DNA from: Ruminococcus flavefaciens 007c
GTDB taxonomy: Bacteria > Bacillota > Clostridia > Oscillospirales > Ruminococcaceae
Assembly (NCBI RefSeq): GCF_000571935.1
Contig: NZ_ATAX01000028.1
Coordinates: 67,001-131,000, forward strand
Direction: 5' to 3'
Length of the DNA: 64,000 nucleotides
Shown: positions 1 through 8,492 of the stretch, one piece after another
Layout of the letters: each line of letters opens with the position of its first letter
Numbering within the stretch: position 1 is the first letter of the stretch
Made by a program: the position numbers and the translations under genes
Notes under the pieces: model-generated
What the model saw: only the letters and a program-made list of their open reading frames with translations
The model's database searches: none
Told to the model about the DNA's origin: nothing

Positions 1-13
1 ATTTCCTCCCTGA

Positions 14-553
14 TTACTTGATGAACGGAGCGCCCATAAGTGAAAGGAGCTCTCTTGCCTCTTCATCGGTCTTAGCTGTTGTGATGAAGTTTATATCCAT
101 ACCTCTTACCTTGTCGATCTTGTCGTATTCGATCTCAGGGAAGATGAGCTGTTCTTTGATACCTGTTGAGTAGTTGCCCTTGCCGTCAAATGAATTTGCG
201 CTGATTCCTCTGAAGTCACGTACACGGGGGAACGCAACGTTGAAGAGCTTGTTTACAAATTCATACATTCTTTCGCCTCTGAGAGTAACCTTTACACCGA
301 TGGGCATACCCTCACGGAGCTTGAAGTTAGCAACAGACTTCTTAGCTCTGCACACTACGGGCTTCTGACCTGTGATTGCTGCGAGATCGGTCATGATCGC
401 ATCGATGACCTTTGCGTTGTCCTTAGCTTCGCCTGCGCCGACATTGATTACTACCTTGTCGAGCTTCGGGATCTGCATAACGCTCTTGTAGCCAAACTTC
501 TTCATAAGTGCAGGAGCAACGTCGCTAACATATAAATCCTTTAAACTTGCCAT
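14..553 (-). CDS. rplE: 50S ribosomal protein L5
   Basis: L5 binds 5S rRNA and helix 84 of 23S rRNA in the central protuberance of the large subunit. The 179-residue product matches the usual bacterial length and carries the family signature regions [16 protein letters not shown] (about residues 28-43) and [15 protein letters not shown] near the C-terminus. It lies directly after rplX in the spc-type segment, 18 bases downstream of it. The bases at the left window edge read AGGGAGGAAAT on this strand, a ribosome binding site for the next gene of the operon (expected rpsN), which lies outside. Recognition is by direct reading of a highly conserved family. Confidence 0.97.
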   Translation of the reverse strand: MASLKDLYVSDVAPALMKKFGYKSVMQIPKLDKVVINVGAGEAKDNAKVIDAIMTDLAAITGQKPVVCRAKKSVANFKLREGMPIGVKVTLRGERMYEFVNKLFNVAFPRVRDFRGISANSFDGKGNYSTGIKEQLIFPEIEYDKIDKVRGMDINFITTAKTDEEARELLSLMGAPFIK

Positions 554-571
554 GTCGTTTCTCCTTTACTA

Positions 572-913
572 TTATTCAAAAGACTTTCCGCACTTCTTGC
601 AAACGCGGAGCTTCTTGCCGTCCTCAATAACGTGACCTACTCTTGTGGGCTTGCCGCACTTGGGGCATACAAGCTGTACCTTGCAGGCGTAAACGGGAGC
701 CTCTGTCTTGATGATGCCGCCCTTTTCGCCCATTCTTGTAGGCTTTACGTGCTTTGTGATCATGTTGATTCCCTCAACGATGACCTTGTTCTCCTTGGGG
801 CTTACTTCTACGACCTTGCCGGTCTTTCTGTCGCCCTTGCTGTCGAACTTGTCCTCATACTTGCCGGTGAGAAGGATTACAGTGTCACCGGTTTTAACAT
901 GTAAATTATTCAT
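572..913 (-). CDS. rplX: 50S ribosomal protein L24
   Basis: L24 starts assembly of the large subunit by binding the 5' end of 23S rRNA. The 113-residue protein opens with a KOW segment (HVKTGDTVILLTGKYEDK) and has the conserved KVIVEGINMITKHVKPT stretch. At about residues 83-110 it carries two CPKCG/CKKCG pairs, a four-cysteine zinc-ribbon-like tail seen in clostridial L24 proteins but absent from the E. coli form. It sits between rplN and rplE in canonical order. Confidence 0.97.
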   Translation of the reverse strand: MNNLHVKTGDTVILLTGKYEDKFDSKGDRKTGKVVEVSPKENKVIVEGINMITKHVKPTRMGEKGGIIKTEAPVYACKVQLVCPKCGKPTRVGHVIEDGKKLRVCKKCGKSFE

Positions 914-931
914 AATCGAATGACACCTCCA

Positions 932-1300
932 TTAAAGAACTTCAGGGGCGAGGCTGAGGATCTTTGTGTACTCCTTTTCACGGAGCTCCTTAGCAACAGG
1001 TCCGAAAATACGGGTACCCTTGGGGTTCTTGTCTTCCTTAATAATTACAGCAGCGTTCTCATCAAAGCGGATGTAAGTACCGTCCTCTCTTCTGAGACCC
1101 TTTGCTGAACGAACGATAACTGCCTTTACAACATCGCCCTTCTTTACAACGCCTCCGGGTGTTGCTTTCTTAACTGAAGCAACTACTACATCGCCGATAT
1201 TTGCATATCTTCTGCGTGTACCTCCCAGAACTCTGATACACATAAGCTCCTTAGCGCCTGTGTTATCAGCGACTTTAAGATAAGTCTGCATCTGTATCAC
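932..1300 (-). CDS. rplN: 50S ribosomal protein L14
   Basis: L14 forms part of the subunit interface next to L19 and bridge B8. The 122-residue product has the typical [20 protein letters not shown] start and the ends [15 protein letters not shown] and [12 protein letters not shown]. Length and motifs are those of the universal family. It follows rpsQ after 39 bases and is part of the same transcript as the whole S10/spc block. Confidence 0.97.
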   Translation of the reverse strand: MIQMQTYLKVADNTGAKELMCIRVLGGTRRRYANIGDVVVASVKKATPGGVVKKGDVVKAVIVRSAKGLRREDGTYIRFDENAAVIIKEDKNPKGTRIFGPVAKELREKEYTKILSLAPEVL

Positions 1301-1339
1301 AGCGAGTTCCTCCTTTCAAGCTTTAAGCTTCTATCAAAA

Positions 1340-1600
1340 TTACTTAGCCTTTTCAATGATATTTGTTACACGCCATCTCTTGTCCTTGGAAAGCGGACGT
1401 GTTTCCATAACCTCAACGCGGTCACCGATTCTGCACTCATTGTTTTCATCGTGAGCCTTAAGCTTAACGGTACGCTTGATGATCTTCTTATAAAGCGGGT
1501 GTTTAACGTTATCAACGATAGCAACTACGACGGTTTTATCCATCTTATCGCTTACAACCTTACCTACTCTTGTTTTTCTAAGGTTTCTCTCAGTAGACAT
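1340..1600 (-). CDS. rpsQ: 30S ribosomal protein S17
   Basis: S17 is a primary binding protein of the 5' domain of 16S rRNA. The 86-residue protein shows the family blocks [31 protein letters not shown] and [20 protein letters not shown]. The gene begins 19 bases after the rpmC stop and is preceded by an AGGGAGG ribosome binding site. Confidence 0.97.
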   Translation of the reverse strand: MSTERNLRKTRVGKVVSDKMDKTVVVAIVDNVKHPLYKKIIKRTVKLKAHDENNECRIGDRVEVMETRPLSKDKRWRVTNIIEKAK

Positions 1601-1619
1601 TAGCTAAATCCTCCCTTTC

Positions 1620-1820
1620 TTACTGCTGTGCAGCAAGCTCTGCCTCACGCAGAGATGTCTTGATGCGTGCAATATCCTTCTTTACAGCCTTGAGACGAGC
1701 TGTATTATCAAGCTGATTGATTGCCAGCTGGAAGCGAAGAGCGAAGAGCTCCTCCTTGAGGCTGGCGAGCTTCTCGTTGAGCTCATCAACTGACATTTCT
1801 CTGATTTCCGATGCCTTCAT
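1620..1820 (-). CDS. rpmC: 50S ribosomal protein L29
   Basis: L29 lies at the peptide exit tunnel next to L23. The 66-residue helical hairpin protein has the expected [20 protein letters not shown] start and the [18 protein letters not shown] segment. Its start codon overlaps the rplP stop by one base, which implies translational coupling. Confidence 0.96.
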   Translation of the reverse strand: MKASEIREMSVDELNEKLASLKEELFALRFQLAINQLDNTARLKAVKKDIARIKTSLREAELAAQQ

Positions 1821-2245
1821 TACTGCTCAACCTCCTGCTCTGCTTTTGTTACGAACTTACACTTGATAGGAAGCTTGTGCATAGCCAGACGCATAGCTTC
1901 TCTTGCAGTTTCCTCAGCTACGCCCTTGATCTCAAAGAGAACTCTGCCGGGCTTTACTACTGCTACCCAGTACTCGGGTGAGCCCTTACCTGAACCCATT
2001 CGTGTTTCAGCGGGCTTTTCTGTGATAGGCTTGTCAGGGAATATCTTGATCCATACCTGACCGCCTCTCTTGATGTAACGTGTCATAGCGATACGGGCAG
2101 ACTCGATCTGGTTGGATGTGATCCATGCGGGCTCGAGTGCCTGAAGACCGTAATCACCGTAAGTTACCTTATTTCCTCTGTATGCCTTACCCTTCAGACG
2201 TCCTCTGTGGACTCTGCGGTACTTAACTCTCTTTGGAAGAAGCAT
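1820..2245 (-). CDS. rplP: 50S ribosomal protein L16
   Basis: L16 organises the A-site region of the large subunit. The 141-residue sequence begins [20 protein letters not shown] and contains the [20 protein letters not shown] and [14 protein letters not shown] blocks (here [17 protein letters not shown]). Both ends overlap neighbours by one base (rpsC stop upstream, rpmC start downstream), a tightly coupled arrangement. Confidence 0.97.
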   Translation of the reverse strand: MLLPKRVKYRRVHRGRLKGKAYRGNKVTYGDYGLQALEPAWITSNQIESARIAMTRYIKRGGQVWIKIFPDKPITEKPAETRMGSGKGSPEYWVAVVKPGRVLFEIKGVAEETAREAMRLAMHKLPIKCKFVTKAEQEVEQ

Positions 2246-3027
2246 TACTGATTACCTCCTTCTCTTTTCATTGAACGAGTCTTGTTGAAATCTCTGCGAT
2301 TATCCTTAGCTCGCTCATTGCGGCGCTTGTCGAACTTCTTCTGATCTGTTGCCTTGCGCTCGTTCTTTTCTCTCTGAGCAGCAGCCTTTGCAGCATCGCC
2401 CTTGAGAACTTCGCCCTTGTAGATCCATACCTTTACGCCAAGCTTGCCGTATGTTGTATCAGCCTCAGCGAAACCGTAATCGATATCAGCACGGATTGTC
2501 TGAAGCGGAATTGTACCCTCGTGGTAGCTCTCGCTTCTTGCGATCTCGGCACCTGCAAGTCTGCCTGATACCTTAACCTTTATACCCTTTGCGCCAAGAC
2601 GCATTGTTCTGCCGATAGACTGCTTCATAGCTCTTCTGAATGATACTCTGTTCTCGAGGTCGAGAGCGATCTTCTCAGCAACGAGCTGGCTGTCGATATC
2701 GGGCTGCTTTACTTCAATTATATTGATGAAAACCTGCTTGTTCATCATCTTCTCGAGCTGTGCTCTGAGCTTCTCGATCTCTGCGCCGCCTCTTCCGATA
2801 ACGATACCGGGCTTTGCGCAGTGGATATGAATTCTTACCTTATCAGCAAAACGCTCGATCTCGATTCTCGGAACGCCTGCAGCGTACAGGCTCTTCTTGA
2901 TGAAGTTACGAACGTTGTAGTCCTCTACGAGTGTGTTGCCGAAATCGGACTTGTTTGCATACCAACGAGAATCCCAATCCTTAATTACGCCGACACGAAG
3001 ACCGTGTGGATTAACTTTCTGGCCCAT
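2245..3027 (-). CDS. rpsC: 30S ribosomal protein S3
   Basis: S3 lines the mRNA entry channel with S4 and S5. The protein starts [20 protein letters not shown], contains a KH domain with the GXXG loop [14 protein letters not shown] (about residues 76-89), and has the conserved [18 protein letters not shown] block. At 260 residues it is about 30-40 longer than common S3 proteins. The excess is a Lys/Arg/Asp/Asn-rich tail from about residue 215 that is likely disordered. Confidence 0.97.
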   Translation of the reverse strand: MGQKVNPHGLRVGVIKDWDSRWYANKSDFGNTLVEDYNVRNFIKKSLYAAGVPRIEIERFADKVRIHIHCAKPGIVIGRGGAEIEKLRAQLEKMMNKQVFINIIEVKQPDIDSQLVAEKIALDLENRVSFRRAMKQSIGRTMRLGAKGIKVKVSGRLAGAEIARSESYHEGTIPLQTIRADIDYGFAEADTTYGKLGVKVWIYKGEVLKGDAAKAAAQREKNERKATDQKKFDKRRNERAKDNRRDFNKTRSMKREGGNQ

Positions 3028-3046
3028 TATTCAAACCTCCTTGGGA

Positions 3047-3382
3047 TTATTCTTTTTCCTTGAGAACAACTGTGATATGTGATGTTCTCTTTAAAATTCT
3101 ATATGCTCTGCCCTGTGCTCTCGGCATGATTCTCTTCATGATAGGTCCGGGTGTTACGAAGCACTCGGATACTACGAGGTTATCCTTATCCATGCTGAAG
3201 TTGTTTTCAGCGTTTGCCTGAGCGGACTTAACAAGCTTTGCAACGATAGGGCTTGCAGCCTTAGGAGTAAGATCTAAAGTGGCTAAAGCGAGATCAACAG
3301 GCTTGTTTCTGATAAGATCCAGAACGATCTGCACCTTTCTGGGTGATATACGAGCATTTCTTAAATAAGCTCTTGCTTCCAT
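3047..3382 (-). CDS. rplV: 50S ribosomal protein L22
   Basis: L22 extends a loop into the nascent peptide tunnel and is a macrolide-resistance locus. The 111-residue product has the family start [20 protein letters not shown] and the tunnel-loop block [20 protein letters not shown]. It is in canonical position between rpsS and rpsC, with 20- and 19-base gaps. Confidence 0.97.
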   Translation of the reverse strand: MEARAYLRNARISPRKVQIVLDLIRNKPVDLALATLDLTPKAASPIVAKLVKSAQANAENNFSMDKDNLVVSECFVTPGPIMKRIMPRAQGRAYRILKRTSHITVVLKEKE

Positions 3383-3402
3383 CTGTGAACTCCTCCTTCC
3401 GC

Positions 3403-3687
3403 TTATTTCTTACCGTTGTTTGATGTCTTTGAGCCTGCGTGGCCCTTGTAAGTTCTTGTAGGAGCAAACTCTCCGAGCTTGTGACCTACCATATCCTCTG
3501 TAACATATACCGGCACGTGCTTGCGACCGTCATGTACAGCAAATGTGTGACCTACGAAATCAGGGAATATTGTTGAAGAACGGCTCCATGTCTTGAGGAC
3601 CTTCTTCTCACCTGCTTCATTCATTGCAACGACCCTCTTCAGGAGAACTTCCTGGACATAAGGTCCCTTTTTAACGCTTCTGCTCAT
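3403..3687 (-). CDS. rpsS: 30S ribosomal protein S19
   Basis: S19 sits in the head of the small subunit with S13 and contacts the A-site tRNA. The 94-residue protein shows [18 protein letters not shown] at the N-terminus, [20 protein letters not shown] in the middle and [16 protein letters not shown] at the end. An AAAGGAGG ribosome binding site precedes it. Confidence 0.97.
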   Translation of the reverse strand: MSRSVKKGPYVQEVLLKRVVAMNEAGEKKVLKTWSRSSTIFPDFVGHTFAVHDGRKHVPVYVTEDMVGHKLGEFAPTRTYKGHAGSKTSNNGKK

Positions 3688-3709
3688 TTAATCAGTTCCT
3701 CCTTTCAGA

Positions 3710-4543
3710 TTACTTGCCGTTGCGGCGCTTTACGATGAACTTATCTGTTCTGTGATGCTTCTTACGAGTCTTGTAACCAAGAGCAGGCTTGCCCCAAGGA
3801 GTTACAGGTCCGGGACGGCCGACAGGTGACTTACCTTCACCACCACCGTGAGGGTGATCGCAGGGGTTCATAACAGAACCACGTACTGTAGGTCTCCAGC
3901 CCATGTTTCTTACACGGCCTGCCTTACCATAGTTTACATTCTCGTGATCGATATTGGAAACCTGACCGATAGCAGCCTTGCATCCGATCGGAACCTTTCT
4001 CATTTCGCCGGAAGGAAGTCTGATAAGTGCATAATTGTCTTCCTTACCCATGAGCTGAGCCTGGTTGCCTGCGCTTCTTACGAGCTGAGCGCCCTTGCCG
4101 GGATAAAGCTCGATAGCGTGGATGAATGTACCAACGGGAATGTCTGCGAGCTTGAGTGCGTTGCCGGGCTTGATGTCAGCCTCTGCGCCGGACTCGATCT
4201 TGTCGCCTACCTTGAGGCCGTTGGGAGCGAGGATGTATCTCTTCTCGCCGTCCTCGTACTGTACGAGAGCGATGAATGCGCTTCTGTTAGGATCGTACTC
4301 AAGAGTCTGTACAACTGCGATCATATCGTCCTTGTCTCTCTTGAAGTCGATTACACGGTACTTTCTTCTGTTACCGCCGCCTCTGTGGCGAACTGTTATA
4401 CGGCCGTAGCTGTTTCTTCCCGACTTCTTCTTCATGGGTTCGAGAAGGCTCTTCTCCGGCTCAACCTTTGACAGAACCGAGTAGTCAGTTACAGTCATCT
4501 GACGTCTCGAAGGTGTCGTAGGCTTATATGTTTTAATAGCCAT
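3710..4543 (-). CDS. rplB: 50S ribosomal protein L2
   Basis: L2 is required for subunit association and peptidyl transferase function. The 277-residue length is standard. Visible family blocks are [20 protein letters not shown] (about 54-73) and the C-terminal [20 protein letters not shown], which contains the conserved histidine near the catalytic centre. It starts 69 bases after rplW. Confidence 0.98.
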   Translation of the reverse strand: MAIKTYKPTTPSRRQMTVTDYSVLSKVEPEKSLLEPMKKKSGRNSYGRITVRHRGGGNRRKYRVIDFKRDKDDMIAVVQTLEYDPNRSAFIALVQYEDGEKRYILAPNGLKVGDKIESGAEADIKPGNALKLADIPVGTFIHAIELYPGKGAQLVRSAGNQAQLMGKEDNYALIRLPSGEMRKVPIGCKAAIGQVSNIDHENVNYGKAGRVRNMGWRPTVRGSVMNPCDHPHGGGEGKSPVGRPGPVTPWGKPALGYKTRKKHHRTDKFIVKRRNGK

Positions 4544-4612
4544 TTTAACTTTCTCCTTTAATGCGTTTTCGCGGGAGCATTACTCCCATACTTTCTGACT
4601 TGTGTTAGCGGA

Positions 4613-4906
4613 TCAGACCATGCCCTCGAAGAACTCGATTGACTTGGAATCCTCTGTAAGAGTGATGATAGCCTTCTTCCAGTCAGGTGTCTTGCCGGCA
4701 AATCTGCCGACTCTCTTCTGACGGCCGTTGCAGTTCATTGTGTTTACCTTAGCAACCTCTACGCCGAAGAGCTGCTCAACAGCCTTCTTTATCTCAGACT
4801 TGTTAGCGTCCTTAGCAACCTTAAAGGTGTACTTTCCGTTCTGGAGCTCATCCATTGACTTTTCGGTGATAACGGGCTTCAGAATAATGTCCTGAGCTGC
4901 TTTCAT
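4613..4906 (-). CDS. rplW: 50S ribosomal protein L23
   Basis: L23 forms the docking site for trigger factor and SRP at the tunnel exit. The 97-residue product has the [20 protein letters not shown] start and the loop segment [24 protein letters not shown] block. Its start overlaps the rplD stop by one base. Confidence 0.96.
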   Translation of the reverse strand: MKAAQDIILKPVITEKSMDELQNGKYTFKVAKDANKSEIKKAVEQLFGVEVAKVNTMNCNGRQKRVGRFAGKTPDWKKAIITLTEDSKSIEFFEGMV

Positions 4907-5529
4907 TATGCGTACACCTCCTCGATCTTTCCAACGGCATTCTTAACAACGATGAACTTGTCATAGTTGAGTATGTCGTATACATTAAGTGTATTTACAG
5001 CAGCAGTCTTAACACCGGGGATGTTAGCTGCGCTCTTTACAACCTTTGCATCAGTCTCTGCTGTTACGATGAGAGCCTTGCCCTCAACGCCGAGAGCCTT
5101 GAGCATTTCAACAACTGTCTTTGTCTTGTAGTCCTCAAGTGTGAGAGCGTCAAGAACGATCATGTTGTTATCGAGAACCTTAGCAGAAAGCGCAGACTTC
5201 ATTGCGAGTCTCTTTACCTTCTTGTTAAGGGAATAGCTGTAATCTCTGGGCTTGGGGCCGAGAGCGATTCCTCCGTGTACCCACTGAGGAGCACGGGTCG
5301 AACCCTGTCTTGCATGGCCTGTACCCTTCTGTCTCCAGGGCTTTCTTCCGCCGCCGCTTACTTCTGTTCTTGTAAGTGTGGACTGTGTACCCTGTCTCTG
5401 GTTTGCAAGGTAATTAACAACTGCAGCGTGCATAACACCTTCGTTGGGAGTGATTCCGAAAACTGCATCGTTGAGCTCTGTCTCGGAAACCTGCTTACCT
5501 GTCATATCAAAAACTGAAATTGTAGACAT
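4906..5529 (-). CDS. rplD: 50S ribosomal protein L4
   Basis: L4 reaches into the peptide tunnel with L22. In E. coli it is also the autogenous repressor of the S10 operon. The 207-residue protein contains the tunnel-loop block [20 protein letters not shown] (about 60-79), which is essentially invariant in the family. Its regulatory role here is not shown by sequence, but a terminator-like hairpin in the operon leader (6686-6716) makes L4 or another r-protein a candidate regulator. Confidence 0.97.
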   Translation of the reverse strand: MSTISVFDMTGKQVSETELNDAVFGITPNEGVMHAAVVNYLANQRQGTQSTLTRTEVSGGGRKPWRQKGTGHARQGSTRAPQWVHGGIALGPKPRDYSYSLNKKVKRLAMKSALSAKVLDNNMIVLDALTLEDYKTKTVVEMLKALGVEGKALIVTAETDAKVVKSAANIPGVKTAAVNTLNVYDILNYDKFIVVKNAVGKIEEVYA

Positions 5530-5546
5530 TTACGCTTCCTCCTTCC

Positions 5547-6185
5547 TTAAGCCTTTACGCTGTCAACGATATAAACGATACCGCCCTTAGGACCGGGGAT
5601 AGCGCCCTTGATAGCGATGAGATTGTTCTCAGTGTCTATTTTAACGATTTCGAGATTCTGAACCGTTACCTGCTCAGCACCCATGTGACCTGCCATGCCC
5701 TTGCCCTTGTAGATTCTTGAAGGGGATGAGCAAGCACCCATTGAACCAGCCTGTCTGTGAACAGGGCCTGTACCGTGAGTTTCCTTGAGTCTGTGCTGAT
5801 TGTGGCGCTTGATAGCACCTGCGAATCCCTTACCCTTGCTGGTGCCGACAACGTCGATAGCGTCGCCAACAGCAAATGTATCAGCCTTTATGATGTCGCC
5901 TACGTTAAGAGCGTCGCAGTCGTCAAGTCTGAACTCCTTGAGTTCCTTCTTGCAAGCTACGTCAGCCTTATCGAAGTGACCCTTCATAGGCTTGTTAACT
6001 CTCTGTACCTTTACGTCGCCGTAGCCCAGCTGAAGTGCTGCATAGCCGTCGTTCTCAACAGTTTTCTTCTGTACAACGACGCAGGGGCCGGCTTCTACTA
6101 CTGTTACAGGAACAACTTTTCCTGTCTCGTCGAAGATCTGAGTCATACCGATCTTCTTACCGATAATGCCTTTCTGCATTTTCAT
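5547..6185 (-). CDS. rplC: 50S ribosomal protein L3
   Basis: L3 is an early assembly protein that approaches the peptidyl transferase centre. The 212-residue protein starts [20 protein letters not shown] and carries the conserved [12 protein letters not shown] and [20 protein letters not shown] blocks. The start chosen gives an MKMQK N-terminus; the internal Met two codons later is equally possible. It follows rpsJ after 104 bases. Confidence 0.97.
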   Translation of the reverse strand: MKMQKGIIGKKIGMTQIFDETGKVVPVTVVEAGPCVVVQKKTVENDGYAALQLGYGDVKVQRVNKPMKGHFDKADVACKKELKEFRLDDCDALNVGDIIKADTFAVGDAIDVVGTSKGKGFAGAIKRHNQHRLKETHGTGPVHRQAGSMGACSSPSRIYKGKGMAGHMGAEQVTVQNLEIVKIDTENNLIAIKGAIPGPKGGIVYIVDSVKA

Positions 6186-6289
6186 TTCCTCCTGTTAGGT
6201 TATTGGTTGATGATTTACACATCAACATGACCGACGGATCACCGTCATTCCGCTTCCCTTGCGGTAGTTCCAAGCGTAATATCGGTTAA

Positions 6290-6604
6290 TTACTTAACCT
6301 CCATAACAACGTCTACGCCTGCGGGGATCTCAAGCTTGTCAAGAGCAGCTGTTGTCTTCTCTGTAGGACGGATAACGTCTACGAGTCTCTTGTGAGTTCT
6401 CATCTCGAACTGCTCACGGCTGTCCTTATACTTGTGTACAGCACGAAGGATAGTAACAACTTCCTTATCTGTGGGGAGCGGGATAGGTCCCGAAACTCTT
6501 GCACCACTTCTCTTAGCTGCCTCAACGATCTTAGCTGCTGCAATATCAACAGTAGCGTGATCGTAGCCCTTGATCTTGAATCTGATCTTTTCGTTGACTG
6601 CCAT
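6290..6604 (-). CDS. rpsJ: 30S ribosomal protein S10
   Basis: S10 is a head protein of the small subunit and doubles as NusE in antitermination. The open frame continues upstream to 6673, but the ATG at 6604 is chosen. It is preceded by AAGGAGGCG six bases away and gives the family-standard 104 residues starting [16 protein letters not shown]. The segment [20 protein letters not shown] and the [10 protein letters not shown] block identify the family. It is the first gene of the operon and has a leader of about 315 bases. Confidence 0.97.
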   Translation of the reverse strand: MAVNEKIRFKIKGYDHATVDIAAAKIVEAAKRSGARVSGPIPLPTDKEVVTILRAVHKYKDSREQFEMRTHKRLVDVIRPTEKTTAALDKLEIPAGVDVVMEVK

Positions 6605-6685
6605 TATTTTCGCCTCCTTGGAATTAATTACGGGGACGCAGATTGGAATATCACACGTTTCCGTGTGTTTCATGCCTCATCTGAT

Positions 6686-6716
6686 AAAAAAACTCGAAAA
6701 ACCGATGTTTTCCGAG
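6686..6716 (-). terminator. Terminator-like attenuator hairpin in the S10 operon leader
   Basis: On the minus strand CTCGGAAAAC (6716-6707) pairs with GTTTTTCGAG (6702-6693) around the loop ATCG, giving 10 pairs with one G-U, and is followed at once by seven T residues (6692-6686). It lies between the operon promoter (6928-6956) and rpsJ, so it can only act on the ribosomal transcript or on weak read-through from upstream. A short GAAA-capped stem CACACG/CGTGTG (6652-6667) follows it. Attenuation control of the operon is an inference. Confidence 0.7.
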
Positions 6717-6927
6717 CCGTCTTAACAAAATATGAGCACAAAAAGAGCATAATCCACGCATACGCAAGCTGCGTGAAGAATAACCACAAACTGTGTTCGA
6801 TATCCCATTCGCCCGGTTTAAAATCGGACATACTCCACGGAAATTACCTGTCATACCGACAGCAACCTTCCGTTTCAACGCATATCTTCTGCAGTCAGTG
6901 CGCATACCAGCGCACTCAACGTAAACC

Positions 6928-6956
6928 ATTATACCACATATATAGGGATAAATCAA
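6928..6956 (-). promoter_or_regulatory. Extended -10 promoter of the S10 ribosomal operon
   Basis: The minus strand reads TTGATT (6956-6951), a 17-base spacer and TATAAT (6933-6928) preceded by TGG, an extended -10 element. The predicted start is near 6921, leaving a leader of roughly 315 bases before rpsJ. Confidence 0.85.
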
Positions 6957-7039
6957 CAATTTGCAGAAATTGTATTTGTAAATTTTTGATGAACTATAAT
7001 TATGTTTTTACTATATATGTTCATCTGCATAAAACAGCC

Positions 7040-7067
7040 TCCCGGGAACCTTTACAGATCCCCGGGA
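7040..7067 (-). terminator. Terminator after the acyltransferase gene
   Basis: TCCCGGG (7067-7061) and CCCGGGA (7046-7040) on the minus strand form a seven-pair GC stem with a 14-base loop, followed by GGCTGTTTTATG. It starts 10 bases after the stop at 7077. The T-tract is short, so efficiency is uncertain. Confidence 0.5.
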
Positions 7068-7076
7068 ACAGCATTG

Positions 7077-8393
7077 TTATTCTTCTTTGGTAGCGGCTTT
7101 TTCGGCCTTTACAGCCTCCACGCCCTGTTTTACAAGGAAAGCGCCGAGGTCGTACACCTTATGTATGATTATACCGCTGATCAGCGAGAGGATGAATATC
7201 CTCGGGATCGCCTCATACCAGTGTGCAAGGCGGTCACCCACCTCAAGGTACTTCTCGTTGAAGCCTATATAGCGCACCGAATCAGGCGACTTCTGCCACG
7301 AGTTATAGAACGTATTGTCAAAGCAATATGAAATGAGGTATGTGCCGAGAGTAACTCCCGAGAGCTGACGGAGCACGAACTTCACGCCCTTGTTGGTCGT
7401 AGTTATATCAAAGAGAAGCAGGAATATGCAGGTAGCAATGATATATACGGGATATGTTCCGTAGTCGTTGAAGTGCCATGAAACGAAGTGATGATCGTTC
7501 ACCTCGTCTGCTACGGTTTGCTTGTATGTGCTGTATGTAATGAACCAGATGGACAGACACATCAGCGCAAAAACTATGAGCTTGTTCTTTACATTTCTCT
7601 TAGGCGGACAATCGCGTATGAAAGCACCTGTGAAGTAATAAGCCAGAGGGAAACCAAGATTTGCGTAATCAGGTAACAGCTTGGCCTGAGTATCCCTGTT
7701 GAATCCGAGGACCAGGCTTCTTGCAAATATAGTCAGGGCTGTAACTGTAAGCACCAGTATGAGCTTCTCCTTTGTGCTCTTGCAGCCGTTGAACGCAAGA
7801 TTAAGGAATGGTATTATAAGGAATATGCTGATATAGTAGCTGATGTACCAGCCGTACTGTGCGTTGTTGTACTCAAGGAAGCCCTTGAAAATATCCCAGC
7901 CGGTGAGATTGTAATGGAGTATATTCTGCTTGAATTTCAGGCATATCACACTGATGATGAGATATATCACTATGATCTTTATAAGACCCTTATAGTAGCT
8001 TCCGCTGAAGGTCTTGTTCTTCATAAGGTAGCCCGTTGAGATCATGAACAGCGGCACGCAGGTATAAGCTATCCATCTGAAAGCGATGGGACCGTATGCC
8101 GAGGTATTTGTCAGGGGCGTATAGTAGAAGCCGTTGTAAAGGAAGAAGTGGATACAGATTACTAAGAATACCGCAAGTATCTTTACAATGTCTATACCTG
8201 CGAAATACGGCTTTGCGGGAACTGCTTCCGCCGCAGGAGCCTTGCTGTCGGCTGCACCTTTTTTCTTTGTACCGGTCTTGGCAGCAGACTTCGCCGCCGT
8301 ACTTTTTGCTTTATTTACAGTCTTTTCACCTGTATTCTTTATCTGCTTTTCCGCCTTCTCGGCAGTTTCAGCAGAACTTACAGACTTACTCAT
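7077..8393 (-). CDS. Acyltransferase 3 family membrane protein
   Basis: This is a predicted integral membrane O-acyltransferase of the OatA/WecH-like acyltransferase 3 family, which moves acetyl or succinyl groups to extracytoplasmic sugars or lipids. The 438-residue protein begins with an unusual Lys/Ala-rich hydrophilic stretch (about residues 1-62). The family start AGIDIVKILAVFLVICIHFF follows, with the conserved histidine of the first helix, then about ten hydrophobic segments. There is no C-terminal SGNH domain. The substrate cannot be read from sequence. It stands alone, between the ribosomal operon promoter and the phosphodiesterase gene. An AAGGAGG ribosome binding site precedes the ATG. 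Confidence 0.85.
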   Translation of the reverse strand: MSKSVSSAETAEKAEKQIKNTGEKTVNKAKSTAAKSAAKTGTKKKGAADSKAPAAEAVPAKPYFAGIDIVKILAVFLVICIHFFLYNGFYYTPLTNTSAYGPIAFRWIAYTCVPLFMISTGYLMKNKTFSGSYYKGLIKIIVIYLIISVICLKFKQNILHYNLTGWDIFKGFLEYNNAQYGWYISYYISIFLIIPFLNLAFNGCKSTKEKLILVLTVTALTIFARSLVLGFNRDTQAKLLPDYANLGFPLAYYFTGAFIRDCPPKRNVKNKLIVFALMCLSIWFITYSTYKQTVADEVNDHHFVSWHFNDYGTYPVYIIATCIFLLLFDITTTNKGVKFVLRQLSGVTLGTYLISYCFDNTFYNSWQKSPDSVRYIGFNEKYLEVGDRLAHWYEAIPRIFILSLISGIIIHKVYDLGAFLVKQGVEAVKAEKAATKEE

Positions 8394-8492
8394 TACTGTA
8401 CCTCCTTGGTTTTTATTAATATAATTTTATGTCCCGACTTGAATGTCCGCACATATCACACATTTATTTGACGAATGAAGTCTCCGGAACTC

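Noticed and set aside
3848..4471. 207-codon plus-strand open frame opposite rplB
   Set aside because: It is a shadow frame over an essential ribosomal gene; no start signals.
6605..6673. Upstream extension of rpsJ
   Set aside because: The extra 23 codons lack a ribosome binding site and include a leader hairpin; the 104-residue start is standard.
6651..6959. 102-codon minus-strand open frame in the S10 leader
   Set aside because: It covers the promoter and attenuator and has no plausible protein features.
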